Source: SCQX01 sp035720945 (lineage in GTDB: Bacteria > Pseudomonadota > Gammaproteobacteria > Burkholderiales > Burkholderiaceae_B). Taken from it: a DNA stretch of 19,594 nucleotides. Numbering within the stretch: the stretch's first letter is position 1; each line of letters starts with the position of its first letter. Location: positions 1 to 19,594 of the forward strand of contig DASTNK010000019.1 in assembly GCA_035720945.1 (NCBI GenBank), written 5' to 3'. Both the position numbers and the translations under genes were made by a program. The notes beneath the pieces are model-generated. The model saw only the letters and a program-made list of their open reading frames with translations, did no database searches and was not told the origin of the DNA. Positions 6,874 to 14,119 of the stretch are shown here, in pieces.

Positions 6874-7886
6874 GATGGTATTTTAGCGCCGTTTTTGGCG
6901 CGGCTCAGACGCACCAGCAAGGTAACCGTGGCCAGCACCAGGCCCGCCGCGCCGCCGTTGTGCAACACCGCCACCGCCAGCGGCCACTGAAAGAATATGG
7001 TCGTCAGGCCAGTGCAGAGTTGCGCGAGCAGCAAGGCCAGCATCAGCGTGGCGGGCCCGCGCAGCCCTGCGTCGCGGCGCAGGCGAAAACCCATCACACC
7101 CAGGTAAATGAACACGATGAAGGCGAAATTGCGGTGCGTCCAGTGGATGGCGGTGAGCGCGGCCTGGGAGATCATGGCGCCGGAAGGCAGCATGCCCAGG
7201 GCGCGGATGAGTGAGTACCCGTCGCGGAAATCCATGGTGGGCAGCCATTGGCCGTGGCAGGTGGGGAAATCCATGCAGGCCAGGGCGGCATAATTCGTGC
7301 TCACCCACCCACCCAGGGCGATCTGCGTGAACAGCAGCGCCAGCCCCACTCCCATCCAGGGTAGGGCGGACCCCATCGCCGGCTGGACGGGAAGATGGCT
7401 TTTCTCGCGGGCGGCGAGCCAGGTCATGAGCGCCAGCAGGGACATGCCCAGCAGAAGATGCGTGGTGACGATGACGGGCATGAGCCGGTGCGTGACCGTC
7501 CAGGCGCCGAACGCGCCCTGCACGCAGACCGCCACCAGCGCCACAGTGGCCAGGTATGGGGTGTTGCCCAGTTGCCGGCGGTAGCGCCACGCCATGACCA
7601 CGATGGCGATGATGAGCAACCCCAGTATCGACCCCGCGTAGCGGTGCACCATTTCAATCCAGGCCTTGGAGAAGCTCACCGCGCCGTATGGCATCGCCTT
7701 CAGGGCGCCTTCGATGTGGCTGGCCGCCCCGATGGGGGTGACATGCCCGTAGCAGCCTGGCCAGTCGGGGCATCCCAGCCCCGAATCGGTCAGGCGTACG
7801 AACGCGCCGAACATGATGAGATCCAGTGTGAGGAACCAGGTCGTGAAGACCAGTTTGCGATAGCGAGCCTTGATGCGATCCAACAT
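6870..7886 (-). CDS. ctaA: Heme A synthase, COX15/CtaA family
   Basis: This 338-residue inner-membrane protein oxidises the C8 methyl group of heme O to the formyl group of heme A. It has eight hydrophobic helices in two similar halves. Candidate heme ligands are H81 (EMVHRYAGS), H143 (TTHLLLG), H248/H251 (IHWTHRNF) and H309 (VLHNGGAA). Two cysteine pairs are present, C39/C45 (GCPDWPGC) and C204/C210 (CMDFPTC), as in type-2 CtaA proteins where they are thought to be redox-active. It lies five bases after the SCO-like gene and overlaps ctaB by four bases, within one assembly operon. Confidence 0.96.
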   Translation of the reverse strand: MLDRIKARYRKLVFTTWFLTLDLIMFGAFVRLTDSGLGCPDWPGCYGHVTPIGAASHIEGALKAMPYGAVSFSKAWIEMVHRYAGSILGLLIIAIVVMAWRYRRQLGNTPYLATVALVAVCVQGAFGAWTVTHRLMPVIVTTHLLLGMSLLALMTWLAAREKSHLPVQPAMGSALPWMGVGLALLFTQIALGGWVSTNYAALACMDFPTCHGQWLPTMDFRDGYSLIRALGMLPSGAMISQAALTAIHWTHRNFAFIVFIYLGVMGFRLRRDAGLRGPATLMLALLLAQLCTGLTTIFFQWPLAVAVLHNGGAAGLVLATVTLLVRLSRAKNGAKIPS

Positions 7887-7891
7887 GTCGT

Positions 7892-8536
7892 TCAGCCGAT
7901 CTGGGAGTTGTGCAACAGTTTCTTGAGGTCATCGCGCACCGAGATCGGATCGGCGTTGGCGGGAAACCGCAGCATGAGATGACCGAGCGGATCGATGACC
8001 CACATGGGGTCGCGTAGCGCCGCTTCCCGGGTCGTTCCGGCACGCGGCGCCAGGAACGCGGCCAGTTGCGCCGGTTTGGCGCGCACGATGTGCGTGCCGC
8101 CATAGGCCTTCAGCACATCGGCGGGAACGGGCGCATCGTCGGTGACGAACCAGACGCGGGTGAGCCGCTCTACGTTCTTGCCCTGGCTGGCGTGCGCATT
8201 GCGCAGGATGAACAGCTTGCGCACGCAGGCCTTGGGGCAGGCGCCCTGATCGGCCGTCAGCAATATCCATTTGCCTTTCAGGCTGGACAGGTCGAACGGC
8301 TTGCCGTCCAGCGTCGTCAGCGCCAGCGCGCTCGCAGGCGGAATAGGGCGTTGCGGCTGGACGAATGTTCCGTAGTTGGTGGTGCCGCTGGGCCGCAGGC
8401 CCAGCGACGGGAAGTAATACGCCAGCCAGGCCAGCACGACCGGTGCGATGCACACGGCGAGTATGGCGTAGAGCGGGAACATGGAGCGCTGTTTGCGTGC
8501 CGGCGTGCCGCCGGGGGTGGATGCTTGCTGAGTCAC
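7892..8536 (-). CDS. SCO-like membrane-anchored thioredoxin-fold protein of the oxidase cluster
   Basis: This 214-residue protein has one N-terminal helix (about 19-41) and a periplasmic domain. The order of elements matches SCO proteins: LTTLDGKPFDLSSLKGKWIL, then a CxxxC motif (C100-P-K-A-C104), then RVWFVTDDAPVP where SCO has its VDPARDTP strand, and finally DPMWVIDPLGHLML. The histidine that completes the copper site in SCO1 is not at the equivalent place (RDPMWVID instead of NHSSMFYIID), so it may act as a thiol-disulfide partner rather than a copper carrier. I chose the GTG at 8536 because AAGGA precedes it by about seven bases; a longer open frame overlaps surf1. It sits between surf1 and ctaA, pointing to oxidase assembly. 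The exact role is inferred from context. Confidence 0.82.
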   Translation of the reverse strand: MTQQASTPGGTPARKQRSMFPLYAILAVCIAPVVLAWLAYYFPSLGLRPSGTTNYGTFVQPQRPIPPASALALTTLDGKPFDLSSLKGKWILLTADQGACPKACVRKLFILRNAHASQGKNVERLTRVWFVTDDAPVPADVLKAYGGTHIVRAKPAQLAAFLAPRAGTTREAALRDPMWVIDPLGHLMLRFPANADPISVRDDLKKLLHNSQIG

Positions 8537-8577
8537 GGTGAGTCCTTGGGAGGTGTCCTTGTCGGAGGGTGGCGAGA

Positions 8578-9369
8578 TCACGCCGAGGGCTGGGGGGAAG
8601 AGTGTCTGGCACGCCAGCGGCGCAGCGCCCGCCAGGCGACCACCAGCCAGGCGCCGGCCGCGATGGCGGCGAAGCTGAACCATTGCAGGGCATACCCATT
8701 GTTACGCGCGTAGTCGATGGACGGCCTGGGCCAGTCGCGCGCCAGGCTGTCGCCGCCCGGTGAGGTCTGCTCCAGCACGGCCGGCACGAATTTGAGCCCG
8801 GTCGCGCGCGAGTAGTCGTGAAGGTTCAGATTCTGCAACTGCGGCAACGTCCCACCGGGGGCGGGGAATGTCGTGGGCAGCTTATCCGGCGAAGCGCCGG
8901 AGAAGCGCCAGAGCTCGAACAGGCGCGGCACGCGGGAAACCAGCGTGCCCGCCACGTCCTGAGGCCCCGGGGCGGCTGGCGCCACGTCCGGTGTCTTGCC
9001 GGCCCCCACGAAAGGCAACCAGCCGCGCAGAACCAGCACAGCGGTGTGGCTGGCGGCGTCGATCAACAGTGGCGTGGCGACCCAATATCCCGGACGCCCC
9101 TTGTCGTTGCGATTTAGCAGTACAGTGAACTTGTCGAGCCACACGCCGCGGGCGGTGGCCGGATGCCACTCTTTCAGGGTGGTCCTGGGCGAATCCGCGG
9201 CAATCGACAGTGGTGCGCCGTGCTCGCCGGCTTCGATGGCATGCATGGTGCTCTTGCGCAGCTCGGCACGCCGGAGCTGCCAATTCCCCAGTGGAATGAA
9301 AACCGCTATCATGACGCCCAACAAAAACAGGGCGGCAAGGGTTCGGATAGGTGAGTGCGGACGTGCCAT
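8578..9369 (-). CDS. SURF1-family cytochrome oxidase biogenesis protein
   Basis: This is a 263-residue inner-membrane protein with one helix at each end (about 8-27 and 228-247) and a periplasmic domain between, the standard SURF1 plan. Signature stretches are LGNWQLRRAELR (27-38), GRPGYWVATPLLI (91-103), VLRGWLPF (113-120) and the C-terminal NNGYALQWFSFA (223-234). SURF1 proteins help place heme a/a3 into subunit I. It is the first gene of the minus-strand assembly run (surf1, SCO-like, ctaA, ctaB, sco). Only 33 bases separate its start from the divergent DUF2909 gene, so its promoter must lie partly in that gene. Confidence 0.93.
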   Translation of the reverse strand: MARPHSPIRTLAALFLLGVMIAVFIPLGNWQLRRAELRKSTMHAIEAGEHGAPLSIAADSPRTTLKEWHPATARGVWLDKFTVLLNRNDKGRPGYWVATPLLIDAASHTAVLVLRGWLPFVGAGKTPDVAPAAPGPQDVAGTLVSRVPRLFELWRFSGASPDKLPTTFPAPGGTLPQLQNLNLHDYSRATGLKFVPAVLEQTSPGGDSLARDWPRPSIDYARNNGYALQWFSFAAIAAGAWLVVAWRALRRWRARHSSPQPSA

Positions 9370-9402
9370 GTTTGAAATTTTCCAGCTTTACCGGAGGCCG
9401 AA

Positions 9403-9609
9403 ATGCATCTCATCGTCATTGTGGCGTTCCTGGGGATCGTGGCTAGCCTGGGCTCGGCCCTGATCAGTCTGATGCGCGACAAGGGTACCTCCAACCGTAC
9501 CGTCAACGCCTTGACCGTGCGTGTGGGCCTGTCGATCGCGCTGTTCCTGTTTGTGTTGTTCGCCCATCACATGGGCTGGATCCAGGCCACCGGGTTGACC
9601 CAGCACTAA
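9403..9609 (+). CDS. Twin transmembrane protein, DUF2909 family
   Basis: This is a 68-residue protein with two hydrophobic helices (about 2-23 and 43-60) joined by a short polar loop, RDKGTSNRTVNAL. A good ribosome binding site, CGGAGG, ends about six bases before the ATG. Similar small proteins sit at this place in the cytochrome oxidase loci of related betaproteobacteria, and their function is unknown. It is the only plus-strand gene inside the oxidase locus. It ends just before a strong bidirectional terminator shared with coxC. Confidence 0.85.
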   Translation: MHLIVIVAFLGIVASLGSALISLMRDKGTSNRTVNALTVRVGLSIALFLFVLFAHHMGWIQATGLTQH

Positions 9610-9611
9610 GG

Positions 9612-9640
9612 AAAAAGGCCGGCAAAGCCGGCCTTTTTTT
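9612..9640. terminator. Bidirectional Rho-independent terminator between DUF2909 and coxC
   Basis: A perfect GGCCGGC/GCCGGCC stem with an AAA loop (9617-9633) is flanked by five A residues on the left (9612-9616) and seven T residues on the right (9634-9640). It can therefore end the plus-strand DUF2909 transcript and, from the other side, the coxBA-coxC transcript. It separates the structural oxidase genes from the assembly genes. Confidence 0.92.
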
Positions 9641-9664
9641 CGCGGCGTTTCGCGCTGGTGGGGA

Positions 9665-10540
9665 TTACAGCCAGTAGACGAACAGATACAGCCCGAGCCA
9701 CACCACGTCGACGAAGTGCCAGTACCACGACGCCCCTTCGAATCCGAAATGATGATTCGGGGTGAAGTGGCCCCGGATCAGGCGCAGGGTGATGATGGTC
9801 AGCATGGTGGCGCCCAGGATCACATGGAACCCGTGGAAGCCGGTCAGCATGTAGAACAGCGAGCCGAAAGCGCCCGAATCGAACTTCAGGTTCAGTTCGG
9901 TGTAGGAGTCGTAGTATTCGTGGGCCTGGCAGGCGACGAACGCGAACCCCAGGATGACGGTCGCGATCATCCAGAAGATGGTCTTGGCGCGGTGGTTGGC
10001 CCGCAGCGCGTGGTGCGCGATGGTGATCGTCAGGCCGGAGGTCAGCAGCAGGGCCGTGTTGATCGTGGGAAGCCAGAACGGGCCGACGGCCTTGAACGGT
10101 TCGATGGTGCCGGCGGGGCCGAAGTTGGGCCAGACATCGGCGAAATGCGGCCACAACAGGGTCTGGTGATCGAGGTTGGTGAGCCACGGCAGCGAGACTT
10201 CGCGCGTGTACCACAGCGAACCGAAGAACGCCCCGAAGAACATCACCTCGGAGAAAATGAACCACGACATGCTCCAGCGGTAGGAGTGATCGACCTTGCC
10301 GCTGTTCATGCCGCCTTCGGACTCGCCGATGGCGTCCTTGAACCAGAAGAACAGCGTCGTCAGCATACAGATGACGCCGAGCAGGAACAGCCACGGGCCG
10401 GGCTCGAAGCCGTTGATCCAGAGTGCCGCGCCGATCAGCACCATGAGCATCGAGATACTGGCCTGGACCGGATGGCTCGAATGGGCCGGCACGTAGTAAT
10501 AAGGCGCCGTGGTTCCTTGAGCCGAGTGACTTGCACTCAT
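9665..10540 (-). CDS. coxC: Cytochrome c oxidase subunit III
   Basis: This 291-residue inner-membrane protein of the aa3-type oxidase stabilises subunit I and its proton uptake. Seven helices are evident. Family stretches include YYYVPAHSSHPVQASIS near the N-terminus, RWSMSWFIFSEVMFFGAFFG (about 88-107), HEYYDSY and SLFYMLTGFHGFHVILGA, ending with SWYWHFVDVVWLGLYLFVYW. The ATG has a strong AGGAGA site upstream. It is preceded by an AT-rich 61-base gap with two TTTATAAA copies, and followed by the bidirectional terminator. Confidence 0.97.
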   Translation of the reverse strand: MSASHSAQGTTAPYYYVPAHSSHPVQASISMLMVLIGAALWINGFEPGPWLFLLGVICMLTTLFFWFKDAIGESEGGMNSGKVDHSYRWSMSWFIFSEVMFFGAFFGSLWYTREVSLPWLTNLDHQTLLWPHFADVWPNFGPAGTIEPFKAVGPFWLPTINTALLLTSGLTITIAHHALRANHRAKTIFWMIATVILGFAFVACQAHEYYDSYTELNLKFDSGAFGSLFYMLTGFHGFHVILGATMLTIITLRLIRGHFTPNHHFGFEGASWYWHFVDVVWLGLYLFVYWL

Positions 10541-10560
10541 GTTGTTCTCCTGATACGAAT

Positions 10561-10589
10561 TTTATAAACCTACAAAACCACTTTATAAA
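10561..10589. repeat. Paired TTTATAAA palindromes upstream of coxC
   Basis: The self-complementary octamer TTTATAAA occurs at 10561-10568 and 10582-10589. The two start exactly 21 bases apart, about two turns of the helix. They sit in the short AT-rich gap between the DUF2970 gene and coxC. They could be a regulator site pair or -10-like sequences of an internal coxC promoter; no matching -35 box is evident. Confidence 0.35.
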
Positions 10590-10601
10590 TCTAAAAGACG
10601 A

Positions 10602-10826
10602 CTACGTCAGATTCGCCACGAACAGCCTGGCTATCGTGACCAGCACCAACACGAAGACCAGCGTGAGAAGCAGGCCGATGATGATCAGGTAGCCCGGGCT
10701 GATGCCCTTGGCGTCCTTTTCCTGGTCCTGCCTCCTGCGTACCCCCAGGAACCCCCAGGACACCGCCTTGAGCGTTTGCAGGAGACTGGCTCTGTCTTCC
10801 TGCGGGCGCGGATTGTCGTCGTCCAT
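10602..10826 (-). CDS. DUF2970 small membrane protein of the oxidase cluster
   Basis: This is a 74-residue protein with a charged N-terminus, then LLQTLKAVSWGFLGVRRRQD, the signature of the DUF2970 family. One long C-terminal helix follows (about 46-70, LIIIGLLLTLVFVLVLVTIA). Members are found between the assembly genes and coxC in betaproteobacterial oxidase loci and have no proven function. No clear ribosome binding site precedes the ATG; translation may be coupled to the 34-residue gene, which ends 18 bases upstream. In many related clusters it follows ctaG/cox11, which is not present here. Confidence 0.82.
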   Translation of the reverse strand: MDDDNPRPQEDRASLLQTLKAVSWGFLGVRRRQDQEKDAKGISPGYLIIIGLLLTLVFVLVLVTIARLFVANLT

Positions 10827-10844
10827 GGGGTTCCCGGCTGGCGG

Positions 10845-10949
10845 CTACGCCTTGAAGCCGCTCCAGAACGTCCAGGCCATGATGGCGATGACGAAAATCA
10901 GCAGGATGATTCCGGTGCGGAGGCTACGGCGGCGTTGCTCTGGGGTCAT
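10845..10949 (-). CDS. Cytochrome oxidase small assembly protein (34 residues)
   Basis: This is a tiny open frame on the minus strand, beginning MTPEQRRRSLRTGIILLIFV and ending with WTFWSGFKA. It has a basic N-terminal cytoplasmic segment and one membrane helix (about 13-29). The start lies three bases after the coxA stop codon. This matches the very short protein annotated as cytochrome oxidase small assembly protein after coxA in other Burkholderiales. Its size means automatic gene callers often miss it. The role in oxidase biogenesis is inferred from conserved position. Confidence 0.8.
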   Translation of the reverse strand: MTPEQRRRSLRTGIILLIFVIAIMAWTFWSGFKA

Positions 10950-10952
10950 ACG

Positions 10953-12554
10953 TTAATTGACAATCGGTGGGGTGACGAAAGTGTGGTGCGGGGCGGGCGA
11001 TGGCACCGTCCACTCCAGGCCTTCCTCGGCCCCCCAGGGGTTGGCGGAGGCGCGTTCGCCACGACCCGACACGGCCTTCGCCACCACGTAGATGAAGATG
11101 ATCTGCGACAGGCCGAACCAGAACGCACCGATGGTCGCGATCTGGTTGAAATCGGTGAACTGCGGCGCGTAATCGGCCACACGACGCGGCATGCCGGCCA
11201 GACCCAGGAAGTGCATGGGGAAGAACCCCACGTTGAACGAGATCATGCTCATCCAGAAGTGCCACTTGCCGAGCTTTTCGTCGTACATGCGGCCCGACCA
11301 CTTGGGCAGCCAGTAGTACGTCGCGGAGAACATCGCGAACAGCGCGGAGGCCACCAGCACATAATGGAAGTGGCCCACGACGTAGAAGGTGTCGGTGAGC
11401 TGGATGTCGACCGGGGCCAGCGCCAGAACCAACCCGGTGAAGCCGCCGATCATGAACACGAAGATGAAGCCGATGGCAAACAGCATGGGGGTTTCGAACG
11501 ACAGGGAGCCGCGCCACATGGTGGCCACCCAGTTGAAGATCTTCACCCCCGTGGGGATGGAGATGAGCATGGTGGCATACATGAAGAACAACTGCGCGGT
11601 CACCGGCATGCCGGTGGCGAACATGTGGTGCGCCCAGACCAGGAAGGACAGGATGGCGATGGCGCACACCGCATACACCATGGAGGTGTAGCCGAACAGT
11701 TTCTTGCGGGCGAACACCGGAATGACCTCAGAGATCATGCCGAAGGCCGGCAGGATCATGATGTACACCTCGGGGTGGCCGAAGAACCAGAACACGTGCT
11801 GGTAAAGCACCGGGTCACCGCCGCCGGCCGCGTTGAAGAACGTGGTGCCGAAGTGACGGTCGGTGAGCAGCATGGTGACCGAGGCGGCTAGCACCGGCAT
11901 CACGGCCAGCAGCAGATAGGCGGTCACCAGCCAGCACCAGCAGAACATGGGCATTTTCATCAGTGTCATGCCCGGTGCCCGCAGGTTCAGGATGGTGACG
12001 ATGATGTTGATGGCGCCCATGATGGACGAGGCGCCCAGGATGTGGATGGCGAAGATGGTGAAGTCCATGCCGGGGCCCATTTGCAGGGACAGCGGGGCGT
12101 ACATGGTCCAGCCCGCCGCCTGCGCGCCGCCGGGCACGAAGAACGACACCGTCATCAGCGTGGCGCCGACGGGCAGCAGCCAGAAGCTGAAATTGTTCAT
12201 GCGCGCGAACGCCATGTCGGACGCCCCGATCTGCATGGGGATCATCCAGTTGGCGAAGCCCACGAACGCCGGCATGATGGCCCCGAAGATCATGATCAGG
12301 CCATGCATCGAGGTGAACTGGTTGAAGAGCTCGGGCTGGAAGAACTGGATGCCGGGCTCGAAGAGTTCGGTTCGGATCAGCAGCGCCAGCACGCCGCCTT
12401 CGAGCAGCATGCAGAACGAGAAGATGAGATACATCGTCCCGATGTCTTTGTGGTTGGTGGCGAACAGCCAGCGCCGCCAGCCGTATGGCACGGCATGGGT
12501 GTGGTCGTCGTGCCCGGTACCGGGCGGCACGTGGTCGATGGAAACGCTGCTCAT
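10953..12554 (-). CDS. coxA: Cytochrome c oxidase subunit I (aa3 type)
   Basis: This 533-residue catalytic subunit reduces O2 to water at the heme a3/CuB centre and pumps protons across the inner membrane. Twelve helices are evident. Key residues are present: H84 (SMHG, heme a), H260 and Y264 of HPEVYI (CuB ligand and cross-linked tyrosine), E262, H309-H310 (CuB), and H395/H397 in VVGHFHY (heme a3 and heme a). The D-channel aspartate D113 (GASDMAFARMNN) and K-channel lysine K338 (TGVKIFNW) mark it as an A1-type oxidase. A strong AAGGAG site precedes the ATG. It lies 95 bases after coxB and three before the small assembly gene. Confidence 0.98.
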   Translation of the reverse strand: MSSVSIDHVPPGTGHDDHTHAVPYGWRRWLFATNHKDIGTMYLIFSFCMLLEGGVLALLIRTELFEPGIQFFQPELFNQFTSMHGLIMIFGAIMPAFVGFANWMIPMQIGASDMAFARMNNFSFWLLPVGATLMTVSFFVPGGAQAAGWTMYAPLSLQMGPGMDFTIFAIHILGASSIMGAINIIVTILNLRAPGMTLMKMPMFCWCWLVTAYLLLAVMPVLAASVTMLLTDRHFGTTFFNAAGGGDPVLYQHVFWFFGHPEVYIMILPAFGMISEVIPVFARKKLFGYTSMVYAVCAIAILSFLVWAHHMFATGMPVTAQLFFMYATMLISIPTGVKIFNWVATMWRGSLSFETPMLFAIGFIFVFMIGGFTGLVLALAPVDIQLTDTFYVVGHFHYVLVASALFAMFSATYYWLPKWSGRMYDEKLGKWHFWMSMISFNVGFFPMHFLGLAGMPRRVADYAPQFTDFNQIATIGAFWFGLSQIIFIYVVAKAVSGRGERASANPWGAEEGLEWTVPSPAPHHTFVTPPIVN

Positions 12555-12649
12555 GGTGGCTCCTTCCTACTCACCCGAGGGGGCTCGTTGGCCGCCCTGG
12601 TATGAAATCTGTGAATCTTCGCTGGACATGTTCGGTTTTGGTCGTTGTC

Positions 12650-13810
12650 TTAGCGCAAGGCCTTGACGTCGGAAGGCTGCACGACGGGGTCGGGGCCTTT
12701 GCCGGCGTTGTCCCAGGCATTGCGGGTGTAGGTGATGACCGCGGCGACCTGGACGTCGTCCAGTTGGCTGCGCCAGGCCGGCATGGCGGTGCCGGGGTGG
12801 CCGTTCAGTACGGTGAGGATCTGGCCTTTCATGGGCGCCAGCACGAATTTCTTGTCACCATCGAGCGCCGGGAACGTACCCGGGATGCCTTTGCCGTTGG
12901 CCTGGTGACAGGAAACGCAGTTGCTGGTGAAGACCTGCTTGCCGCGGGCGACCAGTTCTTCTTTGGAGTATTTCTTGTTGGGATCGTCGGACGACGCAAG
13001 CATGGCGCCCTTTTCCTTCTTGGCCCACTTGACGTAATCGGCGTCGGACACGACCTTCACCACGATGGGCATGTAGGCGTGGTTCTTGCCGCAGAGCTCG
13101 GAACAGGCGCCGCGATAGGTGCCGATCTTGGTGGCACGGAACCAGGTGTCGCGCAGGAAGCCCGGGATGGCGTCCTGTTTGACGCCGAAGTCAGGGACCG
13201 ACCACGAGTGGATGACGTCATCGGCCGTGACGATGACGCGGACTTTCTTGTTGACCGGCACCACGAGCGGTTTGTCGACTTCAAGCAGGTAGAAGTTGTC
13301 TTTGGGGGCTTTGCCGTCGATCTGCGACATGGGTGTCTTCAGATTGGACAGGAAGTGCACGCCGGCGGCGGCGCCGTCCAGGTAGTCGTAGCCCCATTTC
13401 CACTGATAGCCGGTGACCTTGATGGAGAGGTCAGGGCTGGAAGTGTCTTTCATGGCGACCACGGTTTTCGTCGCGGGGATGGCCATGCTGATGATGATGA
13501 GGAACGGTATGACCGTCCAGGCCACTTCCAGGGCCGTGTGTTCGTGGAACTTGGATGCCACATGGCCGCGCGACTTGCGGTGCATGATGATGGAGTAGAA
13601 CATGACCCCGACCACGCCAACGAAAATGATGACGCAGATGATCATGATCATCCAGTTCAAGTCCCAGATGCGCTGGGAAATGGTGGTGACTCCTTTATGC
13701 AGGTCGAGCTGGTTGACCTGTGGTCCACCGGGCATGTTTTCAATCTTGGCGCTCGCGGCAGCCATCCATAGCCACGCGCCAGTCCCCAGTATCCCTCTCA
13801 ACTTCTTCAT
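12650..13810 (-). CDS. coxB: Cytochrome c oxidase subunit II with fused C-terminal cytochrome c domain
   Basis: This is a 386-residue protein that takes electrons from cytochrome c to CuA. A short signal (about 1-21) precedes two membrane helices (about 53-75 and 95-117). The periplasmic cupredoxin domain carries the complete CuA site: H201, C236, E238, C240, H244 and M247. Residues from about 284 form a class I cytochrome c domain with CVSCH (C298-H302) and likely distal ligand M343 (TAMPAW). The oxidase is therefore caa3-like. I chose the ATG at 13810 because it begins the signal peptide MKKLRGILG and has GAGG upstream; the open frame extends 29 codons further but that part is implausible. 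It is the first gene of the structural operon, downstream of a TATAAT box at 13969-13974. Confidence 0.96.
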   Translation of the reverse strand: MKKLRGILGTGAWLWMAAASAKIENMPGGPQVNQLDLHKGVTTISQRIWDLNWMIMIICVIIFVGVVGVMFYSIIMHRKSRGHVASKFHEHTALEVAWTVIPFLIIISMAIPATKTVVAMKDTSSPDLSIKVTGYQWKWGYDYLDGAAAGVHFLSNLKTPMSQIDGKAPKDNFYLLEVDKPLVVPVNKKVRVIVTADDVIHSWSVPDFGVKQDAIPGFLRDTWFRATKIGTYRGACSELCGKNHAYMPIVVKVVSDADYVKWAKKEKGAMLASSDDPNKKYSKEELVARGKQVFTSNCVSCHQANGKGIPGTFPALDGDKKFVLAPMKGQILTVLNGHPGTAMPAWRSQLDDVQVAAVITYTRNAWDNAGKGPDPVVQPSDVKALR

Positions 13811-13968
13811 GCTGACCTCTAAATACGGTGCGTCATCTTCGCGCGGCAACCGTCGATCGGCTGGCCGGAAAACGCCCGCCGCATTCGAAGAGTACACAGT
13901 GATATGGATGGCAGGCTCGTAACTGCTATGCCTCGAACCGCCTGCTCGAATTACTTGGAGACTGCCAG

Positions 13969-13997
13969 ATTATAGCGAATGAAAATATTCTTGCTTA
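13969..13997 (-). promoter_or_regulatory. Likely promoter of the coxBA operon
   Basis: On the minus strand a perfect -10 box TATAAT occupies 13969-13974. The hexamer 17 bases upstream (TAAGCA, 13992-13997) is a poor -35, so an activator may be needed. Transcription would start near 13962, giving a leader of about 150 bases before coxB. The remainder of the 309-base gap 13811-14119 shows no other gene. Confidence 0.5.
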
Positions 13998-14107
13998 ACC
14001 TTTCCTTACAGCCGGGCCGGCTCGCCAATTCCCCTGTTGTATGGTCGCAATACCCCGATGGTAGTACGGTTGCGCGGTACACTGCGCCAAGACCCCAACG
14101 CTTGCAC

Positions 14108-14113
14108 TACAAT
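14108..14113 (+). promoter_or_regulatory. -10 box abutting the NUDIX gene start
   Basis: TACAAT ends six bases before the ATG at 14120. The usual start distance would place the first transcribed base at or next to the A of the start codon. No ribosome binding site is present, so the mRNA may be leaderless. No good -35 box is seen. Confidence 0.35.
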
Positions 14114-14119
14114 TTCCGC

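Noticed and set aside
12512..12525. 14-base perfect palindrome GCCCGGTACCGGGC in the start of coxA
   Set aside because: One palindrome of this length is expected by chance in a window of this size, and it lies in coding sequence for an ordinary PPGTG stretch.
12567..12629. 20-codon open frame upstream of coxA on the minus strand, ending next to the coxA ribosome binding site
   Set aside because: No ribosome binding site, no recognised family and a polar, featureless sequence. It could be a leader peptide but nothing supports that.
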